Source: Spirosoma arboris (GTDB lineage Bacteria; Bacteroidota; Bacteroidia; Cytophagales; Spirosomataceae). Taken from it: DNA of 64,000 nt. Location of the stretch: assembly GCF_009754945.1 (NCBI RefSeq), contig NZ_WPIN01000024.1:1-64000 (forward strand), read 5' to 3'. Under the pieces are notes generated by a model. It made no database searches and was not told where the DNA came from. It saw only the letters and a program-made list of their open reading frames with translations. Shown one piece after another: positions 1-7,582 of this stretch; position 1 is the stretch's first letter, and each line of letters opens with the position of its first letter. A program made the position numbers and the translations under genes.

Positions 1-1
1 C

Positions 2-631
2 CCCCCCAGGCTGAGTGTGGACTCGCTGAACTGTGCCAATCTGAGCCCGGAGAGCCTCTGTGATCAGAGCAGTTTCACCAACAGACTCAACTGGCTGGCT
101 GGGTCTGGTCCCAGCTGTGATCCCAACATTGCCAGCTACAAGGTCTACTATGGTCGCTATCAGCAGGATACCCTGGGGCTGTTGACCAGTGTGGAGGCCC
201 CCACCCTGAAATATGACCACACGGGTTTGTCGACCGTGGCGGGGTGTTACTATGTGACCGCTGTCAGCAAGCGGGGCCTGGAGAGTGCGCCATCCAACAA
301 GGTGTGTGTGGATGCGTGCCCGAGTCTGGTTTTGCCCAATGTGTTCACCCCCAATGGGGATGGCAAGAATGATGTGTTTCAGCCACTGCGGTGTCCGCGG
401 TTTGTATCCAGCATCAGTTTTGTGGTGTACAATCGGTGGGGGGCCAAGGTGTATGAGACGAGCGGCTCGAGTTTAGCCTGGGATGGCAAGAGTGTGGATG
501 GGGTGGACTTACCGACGGGCTTGTACTATTATCAGGCGACGGTGAGTTATGCCATGTTGGACAAGAATTTCCCTCCTCAGGTCATCAAGGGCTGGGTGCA
601 GATCCTCAGAGAAGGCGTTTCGGCTAGATAG
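2..631 (+). CDS. T9SS type B sorting domain protein (3' end only)
   Basis: The reading frame is open from the left window edge, so this is the C-terminal part of a larger secreted protein; the GTG at 17 is probably not its start. The last ~90 residues match the CHU_C / gliding-motility-associated C-terminal domain: NVFTPNGDGKNDVF, then YNRWGAKVYE, WDGK and LPTGLYYYQ. This domain directs proteins through the type IX secretion system to the cell surface or medium. The part before it resembles a fibronectin-III-like repeat (SYKVYYG, YYVTAVSKRGLES). Codon use differs from neighbours: 8 of 9 Lys codons are AAG and 4 of 5 Glu codons are GAG. The stop codon is the first triplet of a long inverted repeat. 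The function of the missing N-terminal part is unknown. Confidence 0.88.
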   Translation, partial: PPRLSVDSLNCANLSPESLCDQSSFTNRLNWLAGSGPSCDPNIASYKVYYGRYQQDTLGLLTSVEAPTLKYDHTGLSTVAGCYYVTAVSKRGLESAPSNKVCVDACPSLVLPNVFTPNGDGKNDVFQPLRCPRFVSSISFVVYNRWGAKVYETSGSSLAWDGKSVDGVDLPTGLYYYQATVSYAMLDKNFPPQVIKGWVQILREGVSAR

Positions 632-716
632 GTAACTAAGTGAAGAGGGTGGAGTGAGTGATGTAGGTGTTATACAGACTACATCACTCATTCCACCCTC
701 TTCACTTAGTTACCTA
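629..716. repeat. 38-bp-arm inverted repeat, heptamer-like arms
   Basis: Arms 629-666 and 679-716 are complementary except at one position, with a 12-nt loop. The left arm reads as near-heptamers (GTGAAGA, GGGTGGA, GTGAGTG). It lies between convergent genes and contains the stop codon of the upstream one, so it may act as a bidirectional terminator. The flank just outside the right arm (TCCACTTAATT) recurs beside the repeat at 30076. Confidence 0.9.
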
Positions 717-727
717 CTCCACTTAAT

Positions 728-1441
728 TTATTTCATATTATGATATACCATCTGCACATCGTCGTCTTCTTCAATGCGTTCGATGAGTTTTTCGACATCG
801 GCGACTTCTTCGTCGGTTAATTCTTTATAGTCATTCGGAATTCGCTCGAATTCGGCTTGTTTAATGTCGTAGCCTTTTTCTTCCAGAAACTTCTGAATAC
901 TCCCGAAAGCAGTGAATTCGCCGTAAATTATATACTGATTGGCTTCGTCGTCCAGTTCAATATCATCTCCTCCAACGTCAATCAATTCCAGTTCAAGCTC
1001 TTCCTGATCAATCCCGTCTGCCGGAATTCGAAATACCGATTTGCGGTCGAACATGAAGTCGAGCATTCCCTGTGTACCCAAACTACCGCCAAGTTTGTTC
1101 AGGTAACTGCGCACATTGGCAACTGTACGGTTGTGGTTGTCGGTAGCCGTTTCAATCACGAGCGCAATACCATGTGGGGCATAGGCTTCGTACACAATTT
1201 CTTTATAATCCTCCTGCTCTTTCGACGAGGCTTTTTTTATAGCCCGATCTACGTTTTCCTTCGGCATGTTAGCCGCTTTGGCATTCTGGATAATGGCCCG
1301 AAGCCGACCATTGCTATCCGGATCGGGACCGCCACTTTTGACGGCCATCACGATATCTTTTCCGATGCGGGTAAAGGTCTTGGCCATTTGCCCCCAGCGT
1401 TTCATTTTCCGGGCTTTCCGGTATTCAAATGCGCGTCCCAT
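728..1441 (-). CDS. YebC/PmpR/TACO1 family protein
   Basis: A 237-residue protein of standard YebC length. It starts MGRAFEYRKA and carries the family blocks WGQMAKTFTRIGKDI, GGPDPDSNGRL, NMPKENVDRAI and YEAYAPHGIALVIE, with an acidic C-terminal third. The family has long been called transcriptional regulators; recent work links it to relief of ribosome stalling. It acts in the cytoplasm. It is transcribed convergently with the preceding gene, and a 'TTTGCG'-type repeat separates it from lysA. The ATG start gives the canonical N-terminus. Identification is firm; the exact role here is not visible from sequence. Confidence 0.95.
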   Translation of the reverse strand: MGRAFEYRKARKMKRWGQMAKTFTRIGKDIVMAVKSGGPDPDSNGRLRAIIQNAKAANMPKENVDRAIKKASSKEQEDYKEIVYEAYAPHGIALVIETATDNHNRTVANVRSYLNKLGGSLGTQGMLDFMFDRKSVFRIPADGIDQEELELELIDVGGDDIELDDEANQYIIYGEFTAFGSIQKFLEEKGYDIKQAEFERIPNDYKELTDEEVADVEKLIERIEEDDDVQMVYHNMK

Positions 1442-1453
1442 TTCTTTTTTTTC

Positions 1454-1542
1454 TAAAACCGCAAAGTACGCTAAGAGTAAAGCAAGGTTCGCAAAGTAAC
1501 TCTGCGATCTTCGCGTATCCTTTGCGCCCTTTGCGTTTAAAT
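1454..1542. repeat. Imperfect inverted repeat, CGCAAAG/CTTTGCG type
   Basis: The left half (1454-1500) repeats CGCAAAG-like words. The right half (1501-1542) has GCG trinucleotides spaced 9, 11 and 9 nt and is roughly the reverse complement of the left. It holds the TAA of lysA at 1537-1539. It shares words with the element at 21114-21203. Confidence 0.7.
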
Positions 1543-2793
1543 TTTATTCGTTAACTCTTCTTCAAATTCAATTATCTCCTGTCCGCGTAGCAAATCCTCG
1601 AAAGTTTCGCGCTGGCGAATCAGGTAAGGCTTGCCTTCATAAACCAGCACTTCGGCAGGACGAAAACGAGCGTTGTAGTTCGACGCCATGCTGAAACCAT
1701 AAGCTCCCGCATTCTCAAACGACAGCACATCGCCAGGACGAACTTCGGGTAACGGTCGGTCGGTGGCAAAGGTATCCGTCTCGCAGATGTACCCTACAAC
1801 ATTATAGATTTTCGTAGAGCCTGCCGGATTTGAGATGTTTTTGATATCGTGGTACGAATCGTACATCATGGGTCGAATAAGGTGATTCAGGCCCGAATCT
1901 ACCGCTACGAATGTCCGGGTTGGGTTCTCTTTGACAATATTCGTTTTTACTAACAAATGCCCACTCTCGCTTACCAGAAACTTGCCGGGTTCGAACCATA
2001 ACTCCAGCTCACGACCGTATTGCCGACAGAAATTATGGAAAGCAGCTGAAACCTGGCGACCTAATTCGGGAACATCCGTAATATGATCGCCTTCTTTATA
2101 AGCCACTTTAAATCCACTGCCGAAATCAATAAATGTCAGGTTTGGGTAATCACTGGCAAGGTCGAACAGTACCTCGGCACCCTTTAGAAATGCATTGGCG
2201 TTCTTAAAATCCGAACCTGTATGAATATGCAGACCCGTTACCAAAATCTGATATTGATCAACCAGTGCTAGCATTTCAGTCCGTTGCAGAATTGAAATCC
2301 CAAACTTAGAATCGGCGTGACCCGTCGAAATCTTGATATTGCCCCCTTCGCTGATATGCGGATTAATTCGAATGCTGACAGGGACCTCACTCCCGTAATT
2401 TTGCCCAACCCATTCCAGCAGCGATAGACTATCTACGTTTAATTGCAGGCCCATGTCAATAGCTTCCCGAATTTCTTCGAACGAAACTCCACTGGGTGTA
2501 AACATAATCTGACCGGGTGTAAAACCTGCCAACATACCCATTCGCGCTTCGTTGACAGAAACCGAGTCCATTTCTACACCCTGCTGCCGCATCAACTTCA
2601 GGATCGACACGTTAGTAAGCGCCTTAGCAGCGTATTTTATTTTGAGGTTAACCCCGGCAAATGAGGACCGAAGTAAGCCTATTTTTTCGATAATTTTGTC
2701 GGCATCATATACATACAATGGCAGTCCGAACTCGTCGGCAATGGCCAGTACATCAACGCCCTGAATCTGGTAGGTTTGGTTATTTAGTTGCAT
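1537..2793 (-). CDS. lysA: Diaminopimelate decarboxylase
   Basis: A PLP-dependent decarboxylase of 418 residues converting meso-diaminopimelate to L-lysine, the last step of lysine synthesis, in the cytoplasm. The PLP lysine lies in KYAAKAL (about Lys57). Other family blocks are NPHISEGG, HIHTGSDF, FGSGF, the EPGKFLV motif, active-site CETD and the C-terminal GAYGFSMASNYN. The ATG at 2793 gives the expected N-terminus. A TTTTG-N20-TAATTTTG promoter sits about 20 nt upstream, inside the start region of the divergent gene at 2836. The stop codon falls in a repeat arm. Confidence 0.96.
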   Translation of the reverse strand: MQLNNQTYQIQGVDVLAIADEFGLPLYVYDADKIIEKIGLLRSSFAGVNLKIKYAAKALTNVSILKLMRQQGVEMDSVSVNEARMGMLAGFTPGQIMFTPSGVSFEEIREAIDMGLQLNVDSLSLLEWVGQNYGSEVPVSIRINPHISEGGNIKISTGHADSKFGISILQRTEMLALVDQYQILVTGLHIHTGSDFKNANAFLKGAEVLFDLASDYPNLTFIDFGSGFKVAYKEGDHITDVPELGRQVSAAFHNFCRQYGRELELWFEPGKFLVSESGHLLVKTNIVKENPTRTFVAVDSGLNHLIRPMMYDSYHDIKNISNPAGSTKIYNVVGYICETDTFATDRPLPEVRPGDVLSFENAGAYGFSMASNYNARFRPAEVLVYEGKPYLIRQRETFEDLLRGQEIIEFEEELTNKI

Positions 2794-2812
2794 AACTTTG
2801 TCAAACGAGCCG

Positions 2813-2845
2813 CAAAATTACGCCATCTTTCCCCCATGTACAAAA
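2813..2845 (-). promoter_or_regulatory. Bacteroidota-type promoter of lysA
   Basis: On the minus strand TTTTG (2845-2841), a 20-nt spacer and TAATTTTG (2820-2813) match the Bacteroidota -33/-7 consensus. It overlaps the first codons of the divergent gene at 2836. Confidence 0.75.
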
Positions 2846-3177
2846 TTCAATTTCTCTTACTACTCACGTTATTAAGTCCGTTGGTGGTATTTGGCCAACA
2901 GACTTCGAAACGGCATCTGACTAACGAAGTACAAACCAGCCGGCAAACGGCTTTTACAGCCCACCTGCTCACCGATCAGGTGGAACCCGAAAAAAAGTAC
3001 ACATACGAACTGTCGATCGAGGGCCAGAAGGTGAGCCTGTCCTACCCGACCCAGTTTCAGACCCAACGCCTATGGCAGTGGCAGACCGACCCTCCGACGT
3101 TTCGCTTCGGCGTCGAAAATTGCACCTACGCCAACGAACTTGAGGTAGATCTCCCGGCAAACCCTATTATCATTTGA
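2836..3177 (+). CDS. Small exported protein of unknown function
   Basis: 113 residues from the ATG at 2836, chosen because it begins a clear signal peptide (MYK, hydrophobic run LLLLTLLSPLVVFG, cleavage near GQQ). An upstream in-frame start would add 16 residues that bury the signal peptide. The mature part is polar with several beta-strand-like stretches and ends NPIII. I recognise no family. It is divergent from lysA, and the lysA promoter overlaps its first codons. The nagB-like gene follows in the same direction after a hairpin. Confidence 0.65.
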   Translation: MYKIQFLLLLTLLSPLVVFGQQTSKRHLTNEVQTSRQTAFTAHLLTDQVEPEKKYTYELSIEGQKVSLSYPTQFQTQRLWQWQTDPPTFRFGVENCTYANELEVDLPANPIII

Positions 3178-3195
3178 AACATAAAACAGACTTCC

Positions 3196-3226
3196 CGTTC
3201 TCGCTTGGCTTCGCCGAGTGAGAACG
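3196..3226 (+). promoter_or_regulatory. Hairpin in the nagB leader
   Basis: A 14-bp stem with two G-U pairs and a 3-nt loop (arms 3196-3209 and 3213-3226) ends 12 nt before the ATG at 3239. There is no T-run, so read-through is expected. It could affect translation start or act as an mRNA-stability element. Confidence 0.6.
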
Positions 3227-3238
3227 AAACAAAAAAAT

Positions 3239-3970
3239 ATGACTTTCCACCAATTCCCCGATTACGCGACCCTGTCGCAGTACACTGCCGAACACATTGC
3301 GGCTATTATTAACCAGAAACCAGATGCGCTGCTCTGTTTAGCATCAGGCGATACACCCATTGAAACTTATCATCGGTTTGTGGATTTAGTAAAATCTGAC
3401 AAAGTCGATATTAGTCAGTGTACGTTTGTGGGCCTGGACGAATGGGTGGGTTTTGGGCCAGAAGATGTGGGTAGTTGTTCGTACTACGTGTTCCGCGATC
3501 TGTTTACCCCCCTGAATCTTCGCCCAGAGCAAGTTCATGTGTTCGATGCAAAAGCAACTGACTTAGCTGCTGAATGTGCTAAAATCGATGCCGTTATTAA
3601 AGCGAAAGGCGGATTGGATTTATTGCTGGTTGGCATGGGCATGAACGGCCATATTGCGCTGAATGAACCGGGTACACCATTTACACTAGGTTGTCACGTG
3701 GCTGAACTGGCCGAAAGTACGAAAACCGTTGGCCAGAAATATTTCGAGAAAGAAACAACGCTGACCCAGGGTATTACCATCGGACTTCGTCACCTGACCG
3801 AAGCGAAGGAAGTAATCCTGTTAGTAAGTGGCGCGAAAAAAGCACCCATTCTGCGCGATGCTTTAAAAGGACCTATAACAGAACAACTTCCTGCGAGTAT
3901 CCTGCAAACACACGCTAACGGTCAGGTTTGGGTCGATGAAGCCGCTGGAAGTTTACTGGCAGGGTTTTGA
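3239..3970 (+). CDS. nagB: Glucosamine-6-phosphate deaminase family protein
   Basis: 243 residues of the NagB/6-phosphogluconolactonase fold. The enzyme converts glucosamine-6-P to fructose-6-P and ammonia. Motifs seen are CLASGDTPIETY (phosphate loop), LDEWVG (catalytic Asp region), SCSYYVF and the active-site block GMGMNGHIALNEPGTPF. The NGH form of this block, rather than DGH, is to my knowledge common in NagB outside enterobacteria. The ATG at 3239 is preferred over an in-frame GTG 21 nt earlier because it gives the usual N-terminus and falls after the hairpin. No amino-sugar genes lie alongside, so its substrate is inferred from family only. Confidence 0.88.
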   Translation: MTFHQFPDYATLSQYTAEHIAAIINQKPDALLCLASGDTPIETYHRFVDLVKSDKVDISQCTFVGLDEWVGFGPEDVGSCSYYVFRDLFTPLNLRPEQVHVFDAKATDLAAECAKIDAVIKAKGGLDLLLVGMGMNGHIALNEPGTPFTLGCHVAELAESTKTVGQKYFEKETTLTQGITIGLRHLTEAKEVILLVSGAKKAPILRDALKGPITEQLPASILQTHANGQVWVDEAAGSLLAGF

Positions 3971-3983
3971 GTTTGTGGCCTAT

Positions 3984-4063
3984 AGTTCGTAGTTTCAGGT
4001 TTAATCCGGGCCGCTAGTGCGGTTCCAGGTTGAACTTGAAACTACGAACCTGAAACTTGAAAC
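3984..4063. repeat. Inverted repeat with GAAACTT heptamer arms
   Basis: Arms 3984-4001 and 4033-4050 match at 16 of 18 positions as reverse complements. The right side continues as heptamers (TGAAACT, TGAAACT) to about 4063. It fills the nagB-permease gap and ends 3 nt before the TTG start of the permease. Same word family as 10100-10179, 38482-38530 and 42103-42150. Confidence 0.8.
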
Positions 4064-4066
4064 TCG

Positions 4067-5395
4067 TTGTCTATCTCTCCTTCCTCCCAGCTCTCCGCCG
4101 TTTCCCGTCGGACTGAAATCCTTGCTGGTATTTCTACTTTTCTGGCAACGATGTACATCATTGTTGTCAATCCGGCTATTCTGAGTCAGGCTGGGTTACC
4201 GTTTAGTGGTGTATTGACCGCTACGGTATTACTGTCGTTCTTTTGTAGTTTGATGATGGGCCTTTATGCCCGCAACCCGATTGTAGTAGCGCCGGGTATG
4301 GGACTCAATGCCTTCTTTACATTCACAGCTGTTAAAGGAATGGGTATTAAGCCCGAAGTAGCGCTCGGGGCTGTATTTTGGGCGGGGGTTTTATTTCTAT
4401 TATTATCCGTTCTGAATATCCGTTCAGCGATTGTGAAGGCGATTCCTCAGCCATTACGTTATGCGGTTTCAGCAGGCATTGGGTTATTTATTACCTTGAT
4501 TGGCTTCGAGAATGCCAGGTTCATTATAGCAAATCCAGCTACCTTAGTCAGCATTGCGCATTTCAATGATCCAATTGTACTAACATTTATTTTCGGTTTG
4601 TTGCTGACCAGCATTCTAGTCGTGCGTGATGTGCCGGGGGCCATTATCATTGGAATCATCCTGACAACATTAGCCGCCTGGCCAATCGGCCGATTTTGGG
4701 GAGATGCATCAGCCATTAATTTCGGGCAGAAAACCCTGGTCAATTTTCAGGGGCTTTGGGCTGCCCCTGATTTTTCACTACTTGGTAAATTAGACTTAAC
4801 GGGTTCACTATCCTGGTCACTCTGGCCGATCATTTTCGCCTTTGCTTTCACCGACTTATTCGATAGTTTGTCCACATTTGTCGGTGTGGCTGAAGCAGGT
4901 GGTTTGCAGGATGCTGACGGCAATCCGCGCAACCTGAATCGTTCTTTATTAACGGATGCTGTTTCAACAACGCTGGCGGGTCTGTTTGGTACCAGTCCTG
5001 GAACGGCTTACATCGAATCGGCGGTGGGGATTGCGCAAGGCGGGCGCACAGGCTTGACAGCGATCGTGGCGGGTTGTTGTTTTCTGCCGTTTCTGTTTCT
5101 ATCGCCCTTGTTATCAGTCATTCCGGCTATTGCTACCGCACCGGCATTGGTATTAGTTGGCGCATTTATGATGAAGCCAATCACTCGCATCAACTGGGGA
5201 CAATTAGACGATGCACTCCCGGCCTTTCTAGCCCTCGTTCTCATTCCATTCAGCTATTCCATCACACAGGGGCTCATTTGGGGCTTTCTGTCGTGGACAG
5301 TTATCAAGCTTGCCATTGGCAAAAGCCGGGAAGTGTCGTCGGGCCTATGGATTGTTGACATGTTTTGTGTGCTGGCGCTGACAAGCGGGCATTGA
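4067..5395 (+). CDS. NCS2-family purine (adenine/guanine/hypoxanthine) permease
   Basis: A 442-residue inner-membrane proton symporter of the AzgA type with about 12-14 hydrophobic segments. Family blocks are RRTEILAGISTFLATMYIIVVNP at the N-terminus, NPIVVAPGMGLNAFF, FAFTDLFDSLSTFVGVAEAGG and the substrate-site region GTSPGTAYIESAVGIAQGGRTG. The start is a TTG directly after a heptamer repeat; an in-frame stop is three codons upstream and no ATG precedes the conserved N-terminus, so TTG seems to be used. Purine-type substrate follows from family; which base is not visible. Confidence 0.9.
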   Translation: MSISPSSQLSAVSRRTEILAGISTFLATMYIIVVNPAILSQAGLPFSGVLTATVLLSFFCSLMMGLYARNPIVVAPGMGLNAFFTFTAVKGMGIKPEVALGAVFWAGVLFLLLSVLNIRSAIVKAIPQPLRYAVSAGIGLFITLIGFENARFIIANPATLVSIAHFNDPIVLTFIFGLLLTSILVVRDVPGAIIIGIILTTLAAWPIGRFWGDASAINFGQKTLVNFQGLWAAPDFSLLGKLDLTGSLSWSLWPIIFAFAFTDLFDSLSTFVGVAEAGGLQDADGNPRNLNRSLLTDAVSTTLAGLFGTSPGTAYIESAVGIAQGGRTGLTAIVAGCCFLPFLFLSPLLSVIPAIATAPALVLVGAFMMKPITRINWGQLDDALPAFLALVLIPFSYSITQGLIWGFLSWTVIKLAIGKSREVSSGLWIVDMFCVLALTSGH

Positions 5396-5411
5396 TCAAC
5401 AGCTATCAGCC

Positions 5412-5515
5412 CAGAGTTTTAACTCTGAGACAACTACCAATGACACTGATTACTAACCGTTTTAACGGTTAAAGTAAAACCTCATTTTCCTCAATCCACC
5501 GATTAAAATCGGTGG
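5412..5515. repeat. Three evenly spaced short palindromes
   Basis: Palindromes at 5412-5427 (CAGAGTT-tt-AACTCTG), 5454-5471 (TAACCGTT-tt-AACGGTTA) and 5496-5515 (CCACCGATT-aa-AATCGGTGG). Their centres are 5419.5, 5462.5 and 5505.5, exactly 43 nt apart. The second and third share words with the nested element at 26041-26198. They lie between the permease and the exported nucleosidase. Confidence 0.85.
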
Positions 5516-5535
5516 CTGAAATTCTTATTTTTATT

Positions 5536-6357
5536 ATGAAAAAAGCAATTCTATTTCTCCTTTTCCTTTCCCATTTCACGTTTGCCCAGCGTTATAAACC
5601 TAAGAATATCACGGGCTTATTGGGTGCCTTTGGCGCCGAAGTAGCGTTGGTCAAAGAATCATTGAAAAAACCAAAAACTATTCTGGTTGATGGTGTCACA
5701 TTTACGACTGGGCGCATTGGTAACCAGCGGGTTGTCGTGGCAGAAACGGGTATTGGCAAAGTTAATGCGGCTATGACTACGGCGTTGATGCTCGATCATT
5801 TTCGCCCTCAACGCATATTGTTCACCGGCATTGCAGGTGGCACTAATCCAGATCTACAACCCGGCGATATTGTTATTGCCGGGCGGATAGCTCATCATGA
5901 CTATAGCTCAATTACTGACAAAAATACCCCAACCCGTCAGACGCGAAACGCGATCACGAACGAGTTTAATCCCGTTTATTTCCCCGCTGACTCAAGCTTA
6001 TTACCACTGGCTAAAACCGTTGTAAAGAGTGTTTCACTCGAAGGTATTCCGTTGGCATCGGGGGGCGTTTCAGACCGACCCGTTAAGGTTATAACAGGAA
6101 CCGTTGTGACGGGCGATGTATTTGTAGCTTCATCGGAAAAAGGCAAAAGTTTACGCGCCGATTTTGGAGCCGATGCGACCGAAATGGAAGGAGCCGCTAT
6201 TGCGCAGGTCTGTTATCAAATTCAGGTACCGCTTCTGATTATTCGCAGTCTAAGCGACCGAGCCGATGCCGAAGCGCACATTGCCTACGACAAGTTTTAC
6301 CCAACGGCTGCCCGAAACTCCGCCAAACTAGTCATTGCGTTGGTGAAGGCGTTGTAA
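5536..6357 (+). CDS. Exported 5'-methylthioadenosine/S-adenosylhomocysteine nucleosidase-like protein
   Basis: 273 residues from the ATG at 5536, preferred because it opens a signal peptide (MKKAILFLLFLSHFTFAQ). The rest is a complete MTA/SAH nucleosidase (PNP/UDP family) domain: GLLGAFGAEVALVKESL, VAETGIGKVNAA, FTGIAGGTNPDLQPGDIVIA, active-site ATEMEGAAIAQVC and RSLSDRADAEA. The family cleaves adenine from MTA, SAH or 5'-deoxyadenosine. Most family members are cytoplasmic, so export to the periplasm is the odd point. The gene follows a purine permease on the same strand, which suggests recovery of adenine from outside nucleosides; that link is inference. Confidence 0.85.
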   Translation: MKKAILFLLFLSHFTFAQRYKPKNITGLLGAFGAEVALVKESLKKPKTILVDGVTFTTGRIGNQRVVVAETGIGKVNAAMTTALMLDHFRPQRILFTGIAGGTNPDLQPGDIVIAGRIAHHDYSSITDKNTPTRQTRNAITNEFNPVYFPADSSLLPLAKTVVKSVSLEGIPLASGGVSDRPVKVITGTVVTGDVFVASSEKGKSLRADFGADATEMEGAAIAQVCYQIQVPLLIIRSLSDRADAEAHIAYDKFYPTAARNSAKLVIALVKAL

Positions 6358-6495
6358 TCTCCGCTCCCTCAGAAAAAGTTACCTTTTGTTGGGGACAGCC
6401 AACTTTTCATTCATATTTGAGCAAGATCAACGCCTTCACTACTACGCTTCTTATACCTAAAGTCAGAAGCGTTTCGCTTTATATATGACTCATTT

Positions 6496-7578
6496 ATGAA
6501 CTACATCATCGCGTTCCTTGCTCTATGTATATTTCCTTCGGTTCTTTTCGGCCAACAACTAAAACCGGGTTTTGATAAAGCCGAATACATCGAAATGCTT
6601 AAAGTATCGGCACAATTTGGCGACTCTACCTATGTGCGCGCTTTTCCTGTTCCTCAGCAATTCAAACTTATTTATCGTTCTAAAGTAGTTGGGCTGGATA
6701 ATAAGTGGGATTTATGGGGCAATAATCAAGGTGTTGCTGTCATTAGCCTTCGAGGAACAACGGCAAACAGCGTTAGTTGGTTGGCCAATTTTTATGCAGC
6801 CATGGTTCCAGCCAAAGGGGAATTACAAATCAGCGATACCGAGAAATTTGCCTACGATCTGGCTTCTCACCCTCAGGCCGCGGTTCATGTGGGTTGGTTA
6901 GTCAGCACCGCTTTTCTGGCTAAAGATATTCTGCCCAAAATCGATTCAAGCTACCGGGCTGGCGTTAAAAACATTCTGATTATGGGTCATAGTCAGGGTG
7001 GAGCCATTGCCTTTCTCTTGACCTCCTATTTGAAAAATCTGCAAAAGCAATCCCGCCTTCCCACTGATATTCAACTTAAAACGTACTGTAGCGCAGGCCC
7101 TAAGCCTGGTAATCTTTATTATGCGTATGAGTATGAGGCTACTACGCAAACCGGTTGGGCTTACAATGTGGTCAACTCGGCAGATTGGGTGCCAGAAGTG
7201 CCTTTTTCGCTCCAGACAGTCAACGATTTTAATCCCACAAACCCTTTTATTGGAGCACCCACACTAATTAAGAAACAGAAGCTTCTCAAGCGTATCGTCT
7301 TAAAATATGTGTATAACAGCTTGAGCAAACCATCGTTGAAAGCCCAAAAGAACTACCAGAAGTATTTAGGAAAGATGGCTTCCAGTACGGTCAAAAAGAC
7401 GCTGAATGGCTATGTGGCTCCCCAGTACTATAATAGCAATAATTACGTCAGGACTGGTAATACCATCGTTTTGCTAGCCGATAGCACGTACTTCAAGAAA
7501 TACCCAGACAGTAAAGAAAAGGTCTTCACGCATCACTTTCATCCGCCCTATTTGTATCTGGCAGAGAAGTTGCCATAA
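6496..7578 (+). CDS. Exported class 3 lipase-like alpha/beta hydrolase
   Basis: 360 residues with a signal peptide (MNYIIAFLALCIFPSVLFGQQ). A class 3 lipase core follows: VAVISLRGTT (oxyanion region), HVGWLVSTAF, nucleophile elbow MGHSQGGAIA, then the YCSAGPKPGN and NSADWVPEVPF blocks, where the Asp is a candidate acid. A terminal histidine pair (THHFHPPYLYL) may supply the base. The protein is probably periplasmic or secreted and hydrolyses an ester. The substrate is unknown. The next gene, on the other strand, is another alpha/beta hydrolase. Confidence 0.83.
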   Translation: MNYIIAFLALCIFPSVLFGQQLKPGFDKAEYIEMLKVSAQFGDSTYVRAFPVPQQFKLIYRSKVVGLDNKWDLWGNNQGVAVISLRGTTANSVSWLANFYAAMVPAKGELQISDTEKFAYDLASHPQAAVHVGWLVSTAFLAKDILPKIDSSYRAGVKNILIMGHSQGGAIAFLLTSYLKNLQKQSRLPTDIQLKTYCSAGPKPGNLYYAYEYEATTQTGWAYNVVNSADWVPEVPFSLQTVNDFNPTNPFIGAPTLIKKQKLLKRIVLKYVYNSLSKPSLKAQKNYQKYLGKMASSTVKKTLNGYVAPQYYNSNNYVRTGNTIVLLADSTYFKKYPDSKEKVFTHHFHPPYLYLAEKLP

Positions 7579-7582
7579 GCTG

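Noticed and set aside
629..716. Insertion sequence or MITE with target duplication
   Set aside because: No transposase and no clear direct duplication flanks this or the other palindromes by eye.
857..1456. 199-codon open frame on the + strand
   Set aside because: It is antisense to yebC, whose protein sequence is fully conserved; the + frame has no family blocks.
3239..3970. Inactive NagB because of NGH in place of DGH
   Set aside because: The NGH form is, to my knowledge, common in functional NagB proteins outside enterobacteria, so loss of activity is not supported.
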